Below, piece by piece: positions 27,847 to 36,304 of a stretch of 41,352 bases of DNA; position 1 is the first letter of the stretch, and each line of letters begins with the position of its first letter. Made by a program: the position numbers and the translations under genes. The stretch comes from Lentisphaerota bacterium (lineage in GTDB: Bacteria; Verrucomicrobiota; Kiritimatiellia; CAIQIC01; Lenti-01): positions 1 to 41,352 of the forward strand of contig JAAZFE010000050.1 of assembly GCA_012511885.1 (NCBI GenBank). Direction: 5' to 3'. The notes below the pieces were generated by a model, which worked only from the letters and a program-made list of their open reading frames with translations, was not told where the DNA came from and did not search any database.

Positions 27847-28731
27847 ATGAGTATGAGTTGGGCGGATATTACGCAGATTCCAGGCCCCAAATTGTTGAGC
27901 ATTGGAATCGAAATCGGCGTGCTGACGGCCGTTATTTATTTAACGATCCAGTTTTTGCGCGGCACGCGCGGTGTCCAGGTGCTGCTGGGTTTTGTGATTT
28001 CGGTGGTGGCCATGCTGGTGGTCACGCGCGCGTTCAAGCTCGACACGCTCAACTGGCTCCTGCAACAACTTTCGGTCTATCTGGGGATTGCCTTCGTGGT
28101 TATTTTTCAGCCGGAAATCCGCCGGGCCCTGGCCGAACTCGGCAAACAACCGGTGTTTGCCAACACCGCCCGGGTGCGCGGCATTCTGGACGAAGTTGTG
28201 CAGGCCATCTCCCAACTGGCTGAAAGCAAAATCGGCGCCCTGATTGCCATCGAACGCGAAATCGGCACCCTGGCCATCCAGGAAACCGGAACCCGCATGG
28301 ATTCCGTGGTGACGGCCGAGCTGTTAGCCACCATTTTCTTCCCGCACACGCCCCTGCATGACGGCGGCGTCATCATCGAAGGCGACCGCATTCGCGCCGC
28401 GGGTTGCGTGTTCCCCCTGTCCTCGCGCGACATCGGCAAATATGGCACACGCCATCGGGCGGCCGTCGGCATCTCCGAAGACACCGACGCCGTGGCCATC
28501 GTGGTTTCTGAAGAAACCGGGGCCATTTCGCTGGCCTATCGCGGACGCCTGATCCGCGGGCTGGATGAAAACCGTTTGCGGCGCATCCTCTCCTCGGTGC
28601 TGTTACGAGCCGCCCGCCAAACCAGCCGCTGGCAACGCTTGCGCGAATCCTTGGATTTTACACCGGCCGCCCTGGCGCGGACCGAAGAACTTATGGAGCG
28701 CGAATTTGAAGATTCCTCAAAAGATCATTGA
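27847..28731 (+). CDS. cdaA: Diadenylate cyclase CdaA
   Basis: A 294-residue membrane enzyme that makes cyclic di-AMP from two ATP. Three membrane helices fill residues about 18-90, followed by a short coiled linker and the DAC domain with DGG at 172-174 (TPLHDGGVII) and RHR at 202-204 (GTRHRAAVG), both catalytic. The ATG at 27847 aligns with family members; a TTG 14 codons upstream is less likely. The next gene encodes a YbbR-domain protein, as in the cdaA-cdaR pairs of other bacteria. The gene diverges from padR, with a 265-base gap that shows no clear promoter or structure apart from the padR promoter. Confidence 0.94.
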   Translation: MSMSWADITQIPGPKLLSIGIEIGVLTAVIYLTIQFLRGTRGVQVLLGFVISVVAMLVVTRAFKLDTLNWLLQQLSVYLGIAFVVIFQPEIRRALAELGKQPVFANTARVRGILDEVVQAISQLAESKIGALIAIEREIGTLAIQETGTRMDSVVTAELLATIFFPHTPLHDGGVIIEGDRIRAAGCVFPLSSRDIGKYGTRHRAAVGISEDTDAVAIVVSEETGAISLAYRGRLIRGLDENRLRRILSSVLLRAARQTSRWQRLRESLDFTPAALARTEELMEREFEDSSKDH

Positions 28732-29653
28732 TTTCCTGACCTCCACCTCCGGAATAGGAGTGACTTCGGTCCTGGTGGCCACAGCCTTGTGGGCGATCAT
28801 CTCGACCGCCATCAGCAACGAGATTACAGTCGGCAATATTCCCCTGACCATACAAACGGCAGAAAATTGGACGGTTGCCGAGGTGTCGGCTCAAACCGTA
28901 ACGGTGACCTTTCGGGGGACACGCGACGACGCGCGCCACCTGAGCCGCGATACCGTCACGGCCACGCTGGATTTGCGCGAGAACGTCCCGGAACCCGAAC
29001 AAAAAATAACTCTCGGCCCCGCCAATATCCTGGCCCCAAGAAAAGGGCGCCTCGAGAGCATCAAACCCAACTCCATCACGGTTCGGCTGGATCGAACCAT
29101 CACGAAATCAGTTGATCTCGAGCTCGATTACCACAACATCCTGCCGGAAGGTTACCGGATGGAAAGATACATCATCACGCCTGCCAGCGTGGAGGTGACC
29201 GGGCCATCGCGTGTCGTGGAAGGCATCCAAAAAATAAAAACAACTTCGCTGGATTTGGACAATCGCACCCGGTCCATCAACAAACGCCGTTTGTCTCTTG
29301 CCCTGGATGACTATCCGGGCGACATCCAGGTATCGCACAATATCGTCACCGTGGATCTGCCCATTACGGAGCTGGTTCACAGCAACCGCTATGAAAACCT
29401 GCCCATCCATGTGTTGGTGCGGACGGGAGAACGGGTGCGCGTCAATTTGGACCCGGACTTGGCGAGTGTCACGGTCAAAGGCAAACCCAAATTATTGAAG
29501 AGTTTGTCGGCTGAGGACATTTGCCTGTATATTGATGCCAGCGGACTGGACCAACCCGCCGTCACCCGGCAGCCCATTCTGGCCGTTTTGCCGGATGGCC
29601 TGACTCTGATCCAGACCGAGCCCTCGCGCGTTAAAATCGAACTCAAGGATTGA
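28706..29653 (+). CDS. YbbR-domain protein, CdaR-like
   Basis: A 315-residue protein with one N-terminal membrane helix (about 17-38, SVLVATALWAIISTAI) and YbbR-type beta domains outside the membrane (for example VTVTFRGTRDDARHL, YRMERYIITPASVEVTGPS, VTVDLPITEL). CdaR proteins of this build bind and modulate CdaA. The likely start is TTG at 28706, seven bases after GGAG, which makes it overlap cdaA by 26 bases; the frame is open further upstream but only as a shadow of cdaA. Tight overlap implies coordinated translation with the cyclase. Confidence 0.85.
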   Translation: MKIPQKIIDFLTSTSGIGVTSVLVATALWAIISTAISNEITVGNIPLTIQTAENWTVAEVSAQTVTVTFRGTRDDARHLSRDTVTATLDLRENVPEPEQKITLGPANILAPRKGRLESIKPNSITVRLDRTITKSVDLELDYHNILPEGYRMERYIITPASVEVTGPSRVVEGIQKIKTTSLDLDNRTRSINKRRLSLALDDYPGDIQVSHNIVTVDLPITELVHSNRYENLPIHVLVRTGERVRVNLDPDLASVTVKGKPKLLKSLSAEDICLYIDASGLDQPAVTRQPILAVLPDGLTLIQTEPSRVKIELKD

Positions 29654-29655
29654 CC

Positions 29656-30255
29656 GTGCGCCTGGGATTCTGGGCCATGTTGATCTGGGTTCTGGCCTGC
29701 GGAAGGCTTTTCGCGCAACTGCCCTCGTGGGCCGTCATGCCCCTCCCCCCCGAAGTGGAAAAGCTCAACCAGGCTGCCGCCGCCGCGGAAACGGTGGATG
29801 CCGCCGCGCGCCTCTATGCTCAATCCTTGCGTTTCCACCCTTCCAACGGCCCGGCCCTGCACGGCTTTGGCCTTGCGCTGCTCGAACAGGGACGCCCGGC
29901 CGACGCCCGGCGTATTTTCCAGCGCATGGACACCCTGTTCCCCAACGATCCGGCCATCCAGCTTCTCTTCGCGCGAACCACCACCCGCCTGCCGAATCCT
30001 TATCGCCGGGAGATTCGTCAGGGGCTGGCTGCCGCCCAGCGCGTGATCGAAGCCCAACCCGATGATCCGGAGGGCTGGTATGTGCTCTCGCTGCTCTGGC
30101 ACCTCGACGGCCACTATCCGGCCGCGACCGAAGCCATCCAGCAGGCCCTGCAGCGCACGGATCCCGATTTGACTTCCCCCGATGCCCTTGAACGCTACCA
30201 ACAACAGGAGGCCGCATGTCACGACGCCATTCTGGTATTCTCGCCCTTGGACTGA
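29656..30255 (+). CDS. Exported TPR-like protein
   Basis: A 199-residue protein beginning at GTG (29656), two bases after the YbbR gene, with AAGGA upstream; an in-frame TTG two codons earlier is an alternative. Residues 1-20 form a signal peptide (FWAMLIWVLACGRLFAQ). Several degenerate tetratricopeptide units follow, such as ALHGFGLALLEQGRPADARR and WYVLSLLWHLDGHYPAATEA. The cysteine near the cut lacks a good lipobox. Its end overlaps the next gene by 40 bases. It is presumably a periplasmic scaffold in the cdaA operon. Specific role unknown. Confidence 0.72.
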   Translation: MRLGFWAMLIWVLACGRLFAQLPSWAVMPLPPEVEKLNQAAAAAETVDAAARLYAQSLRFHPSNGPALHGFGLALLEQGRPADARRIFQRMDTLFPNDPAIQLLFARTTTRLPNPYRREIRQGLAAAQRVIEAQPDDPEGWYVLSLLWHLDGHYPAATEAIQQALQRTDPDLTSPDALERYQQQEAACHDAILVFSPLD

Positions 30256-30920
30256 TCTTTGCGCTGGCCCTCGCCGCGACGGCCGCCGAACAGGTCGAAG
30301 AGCCGATCATCATTTATCCGGCCGGTTCCGAACCCCAGCCGGAACCTTCCCCGGTGCGCTGGGACGGCCCCATCGCCCGCTTTGGCGCGGTCACCCTCGA
30401 CTCCCAAACCCGTGTGGTCAGCGCCACCGGCTGGGTCAATCAGGTGGAGGGCGCCATCGAGCTTTTCGCCTGCGGCCCCAAAGGCAAACTCCATGAATGC
30501 GTCTTTGTTCTCGCTCTGAATCCAATCGATCTCCAGGCCGCGCTGCTGCTGGCCGGGCACAAAGCGGGCGCAACCATGCCCGCCATGGGCGAAGGCCCGC
30601 CCAAAGGCTCCCCCATGGATATTCATGTCGAATGGGAACTCGAAGGCGAACCACATCGCGAACGGGCGGAAAAATTCATTTGGGCGGTTCCCGACAACAG
30701 CGCCCTGCCGGATAGCAATTGGATTTTCACCGGTTCCATGATCTATGAAGGCCGCTTCATGGGGTTTGCCGAGGAGTCGCTGGTGGCCAGCTACTGGGAC
30801 CCTTATGCCATCGTCAATCTTGACCACCCCTACGGCGCGGATGACGAACTGCTGCACGCCAATCCGGAGACCGTGCCTCCGTTTGGCACGCCCGTCACCT
30901 TTTTCTTTACGCCGCGCTGA
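30216..30920 (+). CDS. YdjY-domain exported protein
   Basis: A 234-residue secreted protein. A signal peptide (HSGILALGLIFALALAATAA) is followed by a YdjY-like domain with typical pieces: KLHECVFVLALNPIDLQAAL, NWIFTGSMIYEGRFMGFAEE, and SLVASYWDPYAIVNLD near the C-terminus. YdjY proteins occur in PVC genomes and their function is not established. AACAGGAGGCCGC gives a good ribosome-binding site inside the previous gene, with which it overlaps. It is the last gene of the cdaA cluster. Its TGA is directly followed by the inverted-repeat element at 30921. Confidence 0.82.
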   Translation: MSRRHSGILALGLIFALALAATAAEQVEEPIIIYPAGSEPQPEPSPVRWDGPIARFGAVTLDSQTRVVSATGWVNQVEGAIELFACGPKGKLHECVFVLALNPIDLQAALLLAGHKAGATMPAMGEGPPKGSPMDIHVEWELEGEPHRERAEKFIWAVPDNSALPDSNWIFTGSMIYEGRFMGFAEESLVASYWDPYAIVNLDHPYGADDELLHANPETVPPFGTPVTFFFTPR

Positions 30921-31041
30921 CCCGGATAATGCACGCGACAAGTCCGGCCTGACTGCGACATTATTCGGACTCGCAGTATGCCGAATCAATTGCGCCCCGC
31001 TTCGATCCGGGCTGGACTTGTCGCGCGAATGTTTCATCCGG
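30921..31041. mobile_element. MITE-like element after the YdjY gene
   Basis: A 121-bp element. The left arm CCGGATAATGCACGCGACAA (from 30922) continues GTCCGGCC. The right arm at 31007-31041, read inward, is CCGGATGAAACATTCGCGCG then ACAAGTCCAG, forming long terminal inverted repeats. The interior holds ATTCGG...CCGAAT and the reverse complement of the segment CATACTGCGAG found in the elements at 18320 and 39667. It begins on the base after the YdjY stop. Confidence 0.6.
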
Positions 31042-31109
31042 CACGCAAACGCTCCCCCGCGAAACGTACAAAACCCTCCCCCCCCACTGTTCTTCCAAAC
31101 CCCAAAACC

Positions 31110-31137
31110 ATTCTCACTTATTATAATAAGTGAGAAT
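31110..31137. promoter_or_regulatory. 28-bp perfect palindrome, operator A upstream of arsR2
   Basis: Half-site ATTCTCACTTATTA followed by its exact reverse complement, with TATAAT at the centre. Centre to centre it is 87 bp from operator B. Confidence 0.72.
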
Positions 31138-31196
31138 ATGAGAACACCTAACCCTTTGAGGTTAAGGCTGTTGTCAAAAATAATTTATTGATATTC

Positions 31197-31224
31197 ATTC
31201 TCACATATTATAATATGTGAGAAT
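31197..31224. promoter_or_regulatory. 28-bp perfect palindrome, operator B upstream of arsR2
   Basis: Half-site ATTCTCACATATTA and its exact reverse complement. TATAAT inside the core with TTGATA 15 bases upstream could form the arsR2 promoter, so binding would block RNA polymerase. It ends 61 bases before the arsR2 ATG. Confidence 0.72.
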
Positions 31225-31284
31225 AATTGGCTTGAAGAATATCTCCATCCGCAGCTACTATGACCGCAAGAAAGGAGTATTGTC

Positions 31285-31830
31285 ATGATTTTGACCCCAA
31301 CTCTTTGGAGGACCTGCCGTGTTTTGGGCAATCCAACGCGGTTACGACTGCTGAGGCATATTGTACAGCTCAAAAGAGCCAGTGTGCAACAACTGGGCGA
31401 CTTGGAAAACTTGACGGAAACCCGTGCCAGCCAGGAATTGCGCCGTCTGCAGGCGCGCGGCCTGGTTCGTGCCGAACGGGACGGCCGCTATGTGTTTTAT
31501 CGTCCGAGCCCTGACCCCAAGGTTCCTTCCGCTCGGCCTATCCTCGAAGCGGCCAAGCTGGCTCTCGATAACCATCCCGATGATGAAACCGCCCGCCTCG
31601 CCTGGGCCTTTGGAAATCAGCGGCGCTTGGATATCTTGCACGCCTTGCAGACGGGTTCTTGCAACTATGAGACCCTGAACACGCGCGTGGCTATGCCTGT
31701 TGCCACCATGTTCCGACACATGCAGGTTCTGGCCAGCAACGGCTTGGTGGTCAGGCAGGACAAAATATGGAAGTTGACCAAGGCGGCTCATCCGCTGGCC
31801 AAGACCATGCTTAAGCTGATCCAGGCCTAG
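31285..31830 (+). CDS. ArsR-family regulator with two winged-helix domains (arsR2)
   Basis: A 181-residue paralog of the regulator at 3122. The first domain (RVLGNPTRLRLLRHI, TRASQELRRLQARGLV) is nearly unchanged. The second (AFGNQRRLDILHAL, VATMFRHMQVLASNGLV) carries most of the 28 differences I count over 181 aligned residues. AAAGGAG lies before the ATG. Unlike arsR1 it has no target gene beside it: the neighbours are a repeat element and, downstream, a second copy of its own promoter region, then smc convergent. It probably regulates itself, and possibly sites elsewhere such as 38507. The TAG stop is directly followed by the gene-end repeat. Confidence 0.86.
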   Translation: MILTPTLWRTCRVLGNPTRLRLLRHIVQLKRASVQQLGDLENLTETRASQELRRLQARGLVRAERDGRYVFYRPSPDPKVPSARPILEAAKLALDNHPDDETARLAWAFGNQRRLDILHALQTGSCNYETLNTRVAMPVATMFRHMQVLASNGLVVRQDKIWKLTKAAHPLAKTMLKLIQA

Positions 31831-31845
31831 CCTGAATCATTCAGG
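31831..31845. repeat. Gene-end repeat, 15-bp palindrome abutting the arsR2 stop
   Basis: CCTGAATCATTCAGG, palindromic around a single central base, begins on the base after the TAG of arsR2. It is the most symmetrical copy of the family. Confidence 0.6.
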
Positions 31846-31898
31846 CAACGGTGCAGGCTGGCCCGCCCCCCCTGCGAAAAGTTCAAAGCCTCAAAACC

Positions 31899-31926
31899 AT
31901 TCTCACTTATTATAATAAGTGAGAAT
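31899..31926. promoter_or_regulatory. 28-bp perfect palindrome, orphan operator A
   Basis: Same half-site as at 31110 (ATTCTCACTTATTA). It lies between arsR2 and the end of smc and has no gene to serve on the plus strand. Confidence 0.68.
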
Positions 31927-31985
31927 ATGAGAATATCTAACTCCTTCAGGTTAAAAATGTTATCAAAAATAATTTATTGATTTTC

Positions 31986-32013
31986 ATTCTCACATATTAT
32001 AATATGTGAGAAT
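31986..32013. promoter_or_regulatory. 28-bp perfect palindrome, orphan operator B
   Basis: Same half-site as at 31197 (ATTCTCACATATTA), again 87 bp from its partner. A promoter firing here on the plus strand would run antisense into the 3' end of smc. Confidence 0.68.
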
Positions 32014-32051
32014 AATTGGCTTGGAAAAGTCCTCCAGCTGTCGCTGCTTGT

Positions 32052-32081
32052 CTGGATCATGCATGGGGCAAGTCCGGCCCG
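32052..32081 (+). repeat. Left-end copy of the MITE-like family next to the smc stop
   Basis: CTGGATCATGCATGGGGCAA then GTCCGGCCCG matches the left arms at 18320 and 30921. It ends two bases from the smc stop codon (32086-32084). No right end is seen, so it is a solo or truncated end. Confidence 0.5.
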
Positions 32082-32083
32082 AT

Positions 32084-35000
32084 TCAGGCGGATTGCGTGT
32101 CCGTGGCCGCGCCGTCCTGATCGCGGAATTTGACCGACACGATTTTTGAGATCCCCTGTTTTTCCATGGTCACGCCATAGAGCGCATCGGCTGCGCCGAT
32201 GGTCTGGCGCTTGTGGGTAATCAAAATGAACTGGGTCTGATCCAGGAATCCCTTGAGCATGGCCAAAAAGCGGCTGACGTTGCTTTCATCGAGCGCGGCA
32301 TCCAGCTCGTCGGCCAGGCAAAACGCGCTGGGTTTGACCATGAACAGGGCAAACAGCAGCGCCACGGCAGTCAGGGTGCGCTCGCCGCCGGACAGCAGGG
32401 AAACCGTCTGCAGTTTCCTCCCCGGCGGGCGGGCAATAATCTCAACGCCCGACTCCAGCAGGTTGTCCTCGTCCATCAGCACCAGCTTGGCGTTCCCGCC
32501 GCCGAACAACTGCTTGAACAGCTTCTGAAAGTTATCGTTCACCTGCGCAAAAGTTTCCGAGAACAGACTCGTGGCAGTTTCATTGATGGTGCGGATCAGA
32601 TCGAGGAGTTGCTGCTTGGCGGTTTGCAGGTCTTCGTTCTGCTGGTTCAGAAAAGCGAACCGCTCCTCAAGCTCCTGATATTCCTCGATGGCCACCAGAT
32701 TGACCGGCCCCATGCTTTGGAGCTTCATGCGAAGTTCCGCCACGGTCGTTTCGAGGGTTTCGCGGTCGGGGGGCGCTTCGGCGCCATCCCAATCGGGCTT
32801 CCCGGCCTCGTGAATATCGTCGGCTTGCAGGGCGTAGTCCGCCGCCATGCGCTCGAGCAGGTTTTGGCGGTGCAACCGCTGGCGGGCCAGTTGAATGTCC
32901 ACCGCGTTGCGCTGGTCGCGCGCTTCGTCAAGACGCGCGCGGCAGTCGCGGACATCCGCATCGCTTTGGGCCAGCTCCTGATGGTGCGTCTCGCGCTGGG
33001 TGCGGGCTTCCTGCAATTGGTTCTGGCAGGCGGCCACTTCCGCTTCGAGGGGTTCGATGCGGCTTTCGGCCTCGGCGGTGGCCGCGGCCAGGGCGGCGAT
33101 CCGTTCCTGATAGGAGTCAATCCCCACCGCGCGTTCCTGGATCAGCGCCTTCAGTTCGCGCAGGCGGGCCTCAAGCGGTTCGCCGCGCGAGCGCAGGTTG
33201 TCCACCTGCTGCTTGTAGCCCGCGGTGGCCACCCGGTATTCGGTCACGGTTTCGAGCAGAGCATTGCGCTCGGTTTCCAGCTCGCGCAGCTTGTCGTTGT
33301 CGGTGGCGTTCCGGGTGCGCGCTTCGGCCTGACGCGAACGCAGCGCCTCCATCTCGGCGGCCAGTTCCGTGCGCCGTTGAGTTCCCGCGCCGGTTTTTTT
33401 GAGAATGGCCTCGAGTTCCCATCCGATGGTTTCCGCGCGCGACCGGGCATGCCTGGCCTCCTGCTCAACCATCCGGATTTCGCCCTCGACCAAAGCCAGT
33501 TCGCGTCGTTGGGCCTCGAGCGCCTCGCGCGCAGCGCTCACTTGTTCATGATCGGCCAGTTTGCCCTGCTGCAGTTCAGCTGCGCGCGCGGCCTTTTGTT
33601 CGATCTCTTTGCGCAGACGCGACAAATCCTCCGTCCATTCGGCCAACTGGTGTTCGCGCGCCAGCGGATTGGCCTCGCTCTCGCCCGGCGCCCAAAACTC
33701 CACGTTGCCGTCCGCGCGGGCCACGATGCCATCGCGGGTCGCCACAGTCAGCCCGGCCGGAATGACGGTCGGCACATCGGCGGCGGTCGCCACCACGCGC
33801 ACGTTGCCCAGTAAACGTTGGAGAAGTCCGGCAACATCCTTCGAAGCCTGCACATGGTTGATCAGCGGCTCGCCGGGGCCATCGGCCACCTCCGGGCTGT
33901 CCCCCTTGACCGCAAGCAGGCGCGCGGCGCCTTTTTGCCCGGCCTGGAGCTGGCGCACCACCTCCAAAGCCCGGGCGGCATCCGTCACCAGCACCGCGTC
34001 CAGCCATGAACGCAAAACCGCCTCCAATGCCAGTTGATGCGCGGCATCCGCGCGGATATGTTCGGCCAACGCCCCCAAAACATGCTTGGGATTGACCCCG
34101 GAAATGGTTTCCTTCTCGAGGAGCGCGCGCGCGCCTGCGGGAAAGCCATGACCTTCGGCGCGGCTCTTGGCCAGCAGTTGCACCTGGGCCTCGCGCGCGG
34201 CCAACTCCGATTTCGTGGCGGAGATTTCGGCCTGCAGGGCTTCGATCTGCCGGACGCGTTCGTCTTGCGTGGCCTGGGCCGCCGCATGGCGCGTTTGCGC
34301 CTCCTCGGCTCCGGCGGCCTTCTGCTCGCGCTCGCGGGTCATCAGGCTGAGCCGTTCCTCGAACGACTCCACCGCGTGCTCGGCCTCAGTTTTCTCGGCC
34401 GCCGCCCGCTCCCGCCGGATCAGGTCGGTACGCTCGCGCGCTTCGATGTCGTTCCACTCGTTCTGGAGCCGGACCTGGCGCGTCTCCAGTTCCAGCGCCT
34501 CCGTGCGCAGGGTGTCCAGTCCCGTGCGGATAGCGACCATCTGGCGGTCATGGGTTTCCAGGATGCCCTGCTGCCCGGTCAACTCAGCGCGGGTCTTTTC
34601 ATAGGAATCAATGGCGGCCAGGATGTTTTTCTCCAGCGCGTCGAGTTCCGCCTGATGCTGGGCCAGGGTGGCCCGGGCGGCTTCGGTCTCGCGCGAGTCG
34701 CGCTGCGACAAATCCTGAAGTTCCTCGGCCCGCTCCCGGTTCACGCGAATCAGTTCCCGGGCCTGGGTCAGGGCGCTCGAGGCCTCGGTGGCGGAATCCA
34801 GAGCCGTGCTAATCTGCCCTTCGATGTCGCTCATCCGCTGGCGCAGGTCACTGGCGCGGGCTTCGGCCGCTTCCATGCCCTCGCGATGCTCGTTCTCCGC
34901 CCGCGTGTGGACGGTCAAATCTTTTTCAAGTTTGGCCAGCGAGGCATCCAGCTCGGTCAGCCGTTCGCGCGCCAGCCAGACATCGCACCCGCGCAACTGC

Positions 35001-35659
35001 TCCTGCAGGCTCTTGTAGCGGCGGGCTTTGCCCACCTGCCGCTGCAAAGAAATGATCTGGCGCTTGACCTCCTTGATCACGTCGCCCAGGCGCAGCAGGT
35101 TGGCCTCGGTGTGCTCGAGTTTGCGCAGGGCTTCGCGGCGATCCGCCTTGTACTTGCTGATGCCGCTGGCCTCCTCGAACACCTCGCGGCGGTCGTCCGG
35201 GCGCGCGCTGAGAATCTGGTCAATCCGGCCCTGCTCCATCACGCTGTAGGAGCTGGACCCCAGCCCCGTGTCCATGAACAGCCGCTGGATGTCCTTCAGG
35301 CGGCACTGGGCGCGGTTGATGAAATATTGCCCCTCTCCCGAGCGGAAGACCCGGCGGGTGACCGTCACCTCGTTATAGTCGGTCCCCAGCACCGACTCGC
35401 ATTCCCCCAGCGTCAGGCTCACTTCAGCCATCGCCAGCGGCTTGGCCTCGTCGGTGCCGTTGAAGATCACATCGGTCATCGCGCCGCCGCGCAGGGCCTT
35501 CGGGCTTTGCTCGCCCAGCACCCAGCGGATGGCGTCGGCCACATTGCTCTTGCCGCAGCCGTTCGGCCCCACGATCGCCATCATGCCCGGCTCGAATTCC
35601 ATCTTCGTCCGCTCGGCGAAGCTTTTGAATCCGATCATTTCCAATGCTTTGAGATACAC
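32084..35659 (-). CDS. smc: Chromosome partition protein SMC
   Basis: A 1191-residue condensin ATPase that compacts and segregates the chromosome. The N-terminal half-ATPase has Walker [10 protein letters not shown] at residues 31-39 and [19 protein letters not shown]. Two very long coiled coils (rich in Glu/Ala/Arg/Gln) flank a hinge at about 510-660. The C-terminal half has the signature [14 protein letters not shown] near 1089 and Walker [16 protein letters not shown] near 1110. The start is GTG at 35659, supported by GAGGAG seven bases before and by the conserved [13 protein letters not shown] start. ScpA/ScpB genes are not adjacent. It diverges from rpsO. Confidence 0.96.
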   Translation of the reverse strand: MYLKALEMIGFKSFAERTKMEFEPGMMAIVGPNGCGKSNVADAIRWVLGEQSPKALRGGAMTDVIFNGTDEAKPLAMAEVSLTLGECESVLGTDYNEVTVTRRVFRSGEGQYFINRAQCRLKDIQRLFMDTGLGSSSYSVMEQGRIDQILSARPDDRREVFEEASGISKYKADRREALRKLEHTEANLLRLGDVIKEVKRQIISLQRQVGKARRYKSLQEQLRGCDVWLARERLTELDASLAKLEKDLTVHTRAENEHREGMEAAEARASDLRQRMSDIEGQISTALDSATEASSALTQARELIRVNRERAEELQDLSQRDSRETEAARATLAQHQAELDALEKNILAAIDSYEKTRAELTGQQGILETHDRQMVAIRTGLDTLRTEALELETRQVRLQNEWNDIEARERTDLIRRERAAAEKTEAEHAVESFEERLSLMTREREQKAAGAEEAQTRHAAAQATQDERVRQIEALQAEISATKSELAAREAQVQLLAKSRAEGHGFPAGARALLEKETISGVNPKHVLGALAEHIRADAAHQLALEAVLRSWLDAVLVTDAARALEVVRQLQAGQKGAARLLAVKGDSPEVADGPGEPLINHVQASKDVAGLLQRLLGNVRVVATAADVPTVIPAGLTVATRDGIVARADGNVEFWAPGESEANPLAREHQLAEWTEDLSRLRKEIEQKAARAAELQQGKLADHEQVSAAREALEAQRRELALVEGEIRMVEQEARHARSRAETIGWELEAILKKTGAGTQRRTELAAEMEALRSRQAEARTRNATDNDKLRELETERNALLETVTEYRVATAGYKQQVDNLRSRGEPLEARLRELKALIQERAVGIDSYQERIAALAAATAEAESRIEPLEAEVAACQNQLQEARTQRETHHQELAQSDADVRDCRARLDEARDQRNAVDIQLARQRLHRQNLLERMAADYALQADDIHEAGKPDWDGAEAPPDRETLETTVAELRMKLQSMGPVNLVAIEEYQELEERFAFLNQQNEDLQTAKQQLLDLIRTINETATSLFSETFAQVNDNFQKLFKQLFGGGNAKLVLMDEDNLLESGVEIIARPPGRKLQTVSLLSGGERTLTAVALLFALFMVKPSAFCLADELDAALDESNVSRFLAMLKGFLDQTQFILITHKRQTIGAADALYGVTMEKQGISKIVSVKFRDQDGAATDTQSA

Positions 35660-35839
35660 GACAACTCCTCGCGAAATTCATCCGGCGAATCCCGCACACG
35701 AGCGCCCATTCATGCAAAAATACGGCGCCGACGCAATCCCCATTCCGGCCCGAAATTATTCTTGCATCGCCCGCGCCCCACCCGTATAGTCCGGCGGTCA
35801 ATTAGCAGAAAGAAAAGAAGAAAAGGTGGATTCCCCCCT

Positions 35840-36106
35840 ATGATCGACAGTTCAGTCAAAGAGCAAATCAAGCAAGAGTATCAGCAGCACGAGAAAGACA
35901 CCGGGTCCGTCGAGGTCCAGGTGGCCCTGCTCTCCAAGCGGATTCAGGACCTGACCGGTCATCTCCAGACCCACAAGGGCGACCATAACTCGCGGCGTGG
36001 GCTGATCCTGATGGTCAGCAAGCGCCGCCGCCTGCTCGATTACCTGCGCGACTCGGACCTCGCCCGCTACCAGAAGCTCATCGAGCGCCTCGGCTTGCGT
36101 CGCTAA
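35840..36106 (+). CDS. rpsO: 30S ribosomal protein S15
   Basis: An 88-residue small-subunit protein binding the 16S rRNA central domain. Conserved segments are [39 protein letters not shown] and [20 protein letters not shown]. The ATG at 35840 is the family start, preceded by AAAAGGTGGA within a long purine tract. It is followed by pnp after 198 bases, the classic rpsO-pnp order, in which the two are often processed from one transcript. Confidence 0.96.
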   Translation: MIDSSVKEQIKQEYQQHEKDTGSVEVQVALLSKRIQDLTGHLQTHKGDHNSRRGLILMVSKRRRLLDYLRDSDLARYQKLIERLGLRR

Positions 36107-36138
36107 CCGGTTTCCACCGTGCGCGGCGTCCGGCCAGG

Positions 36139-36156
36139 GGCCGGGCTGCCCCGGCC
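36139..36156 (+). promoter_or_regulatory. Hairpin in the rpsO-pnp gap
   Basis: GGCCGG, a six-base loop, then CCGGCC. There is no following T-run, so it is more likely an RNA processing or stability structure than a terminator. In other bacteria an RNase III-cleaved hairpin at this position serves pnp autoregulation; that parallel is inference. Confidence 0.35.
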
Positions 36157-36304
36157 AATGAGTACCCGTCGGCATGGCGCCCCAGACCGCGCCTCCGGAT
36201 GCACCCCGCCCCTGACACGGCGTTCATGGCGCGCGCCCGCCCCCTTTTGAGATGATGATTCAAGAAGAAGAAACAAGAAGCAGAAAGACAGTAGGAAGAA
36301 AAGA

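Larger units (their letters stand above)
31885..32037. repeat. Gene-less second copy of the arsR2 promoter region
   Basis: About 150 bases that repeat 31096-31248 in the same orientation with scattered changes, including CTCAAAACC, both 28-bp palindromes, the AAAATAATTTATTGAT spacer and AATTGGCTTG. The homology stops before any arsR start codon. Corresponding points are 789 bp apart, so arsR2 lies between direct repeats. Confidence 0.75.

Noticed and set aside
34034-35839. Long plus-strand open frame antisense to smc leading into rpsO
   Set aside because: It is the antiframe of a GC-rich coiled-coil gene; only its last 88 codons (from 35840) are the real rpsO.
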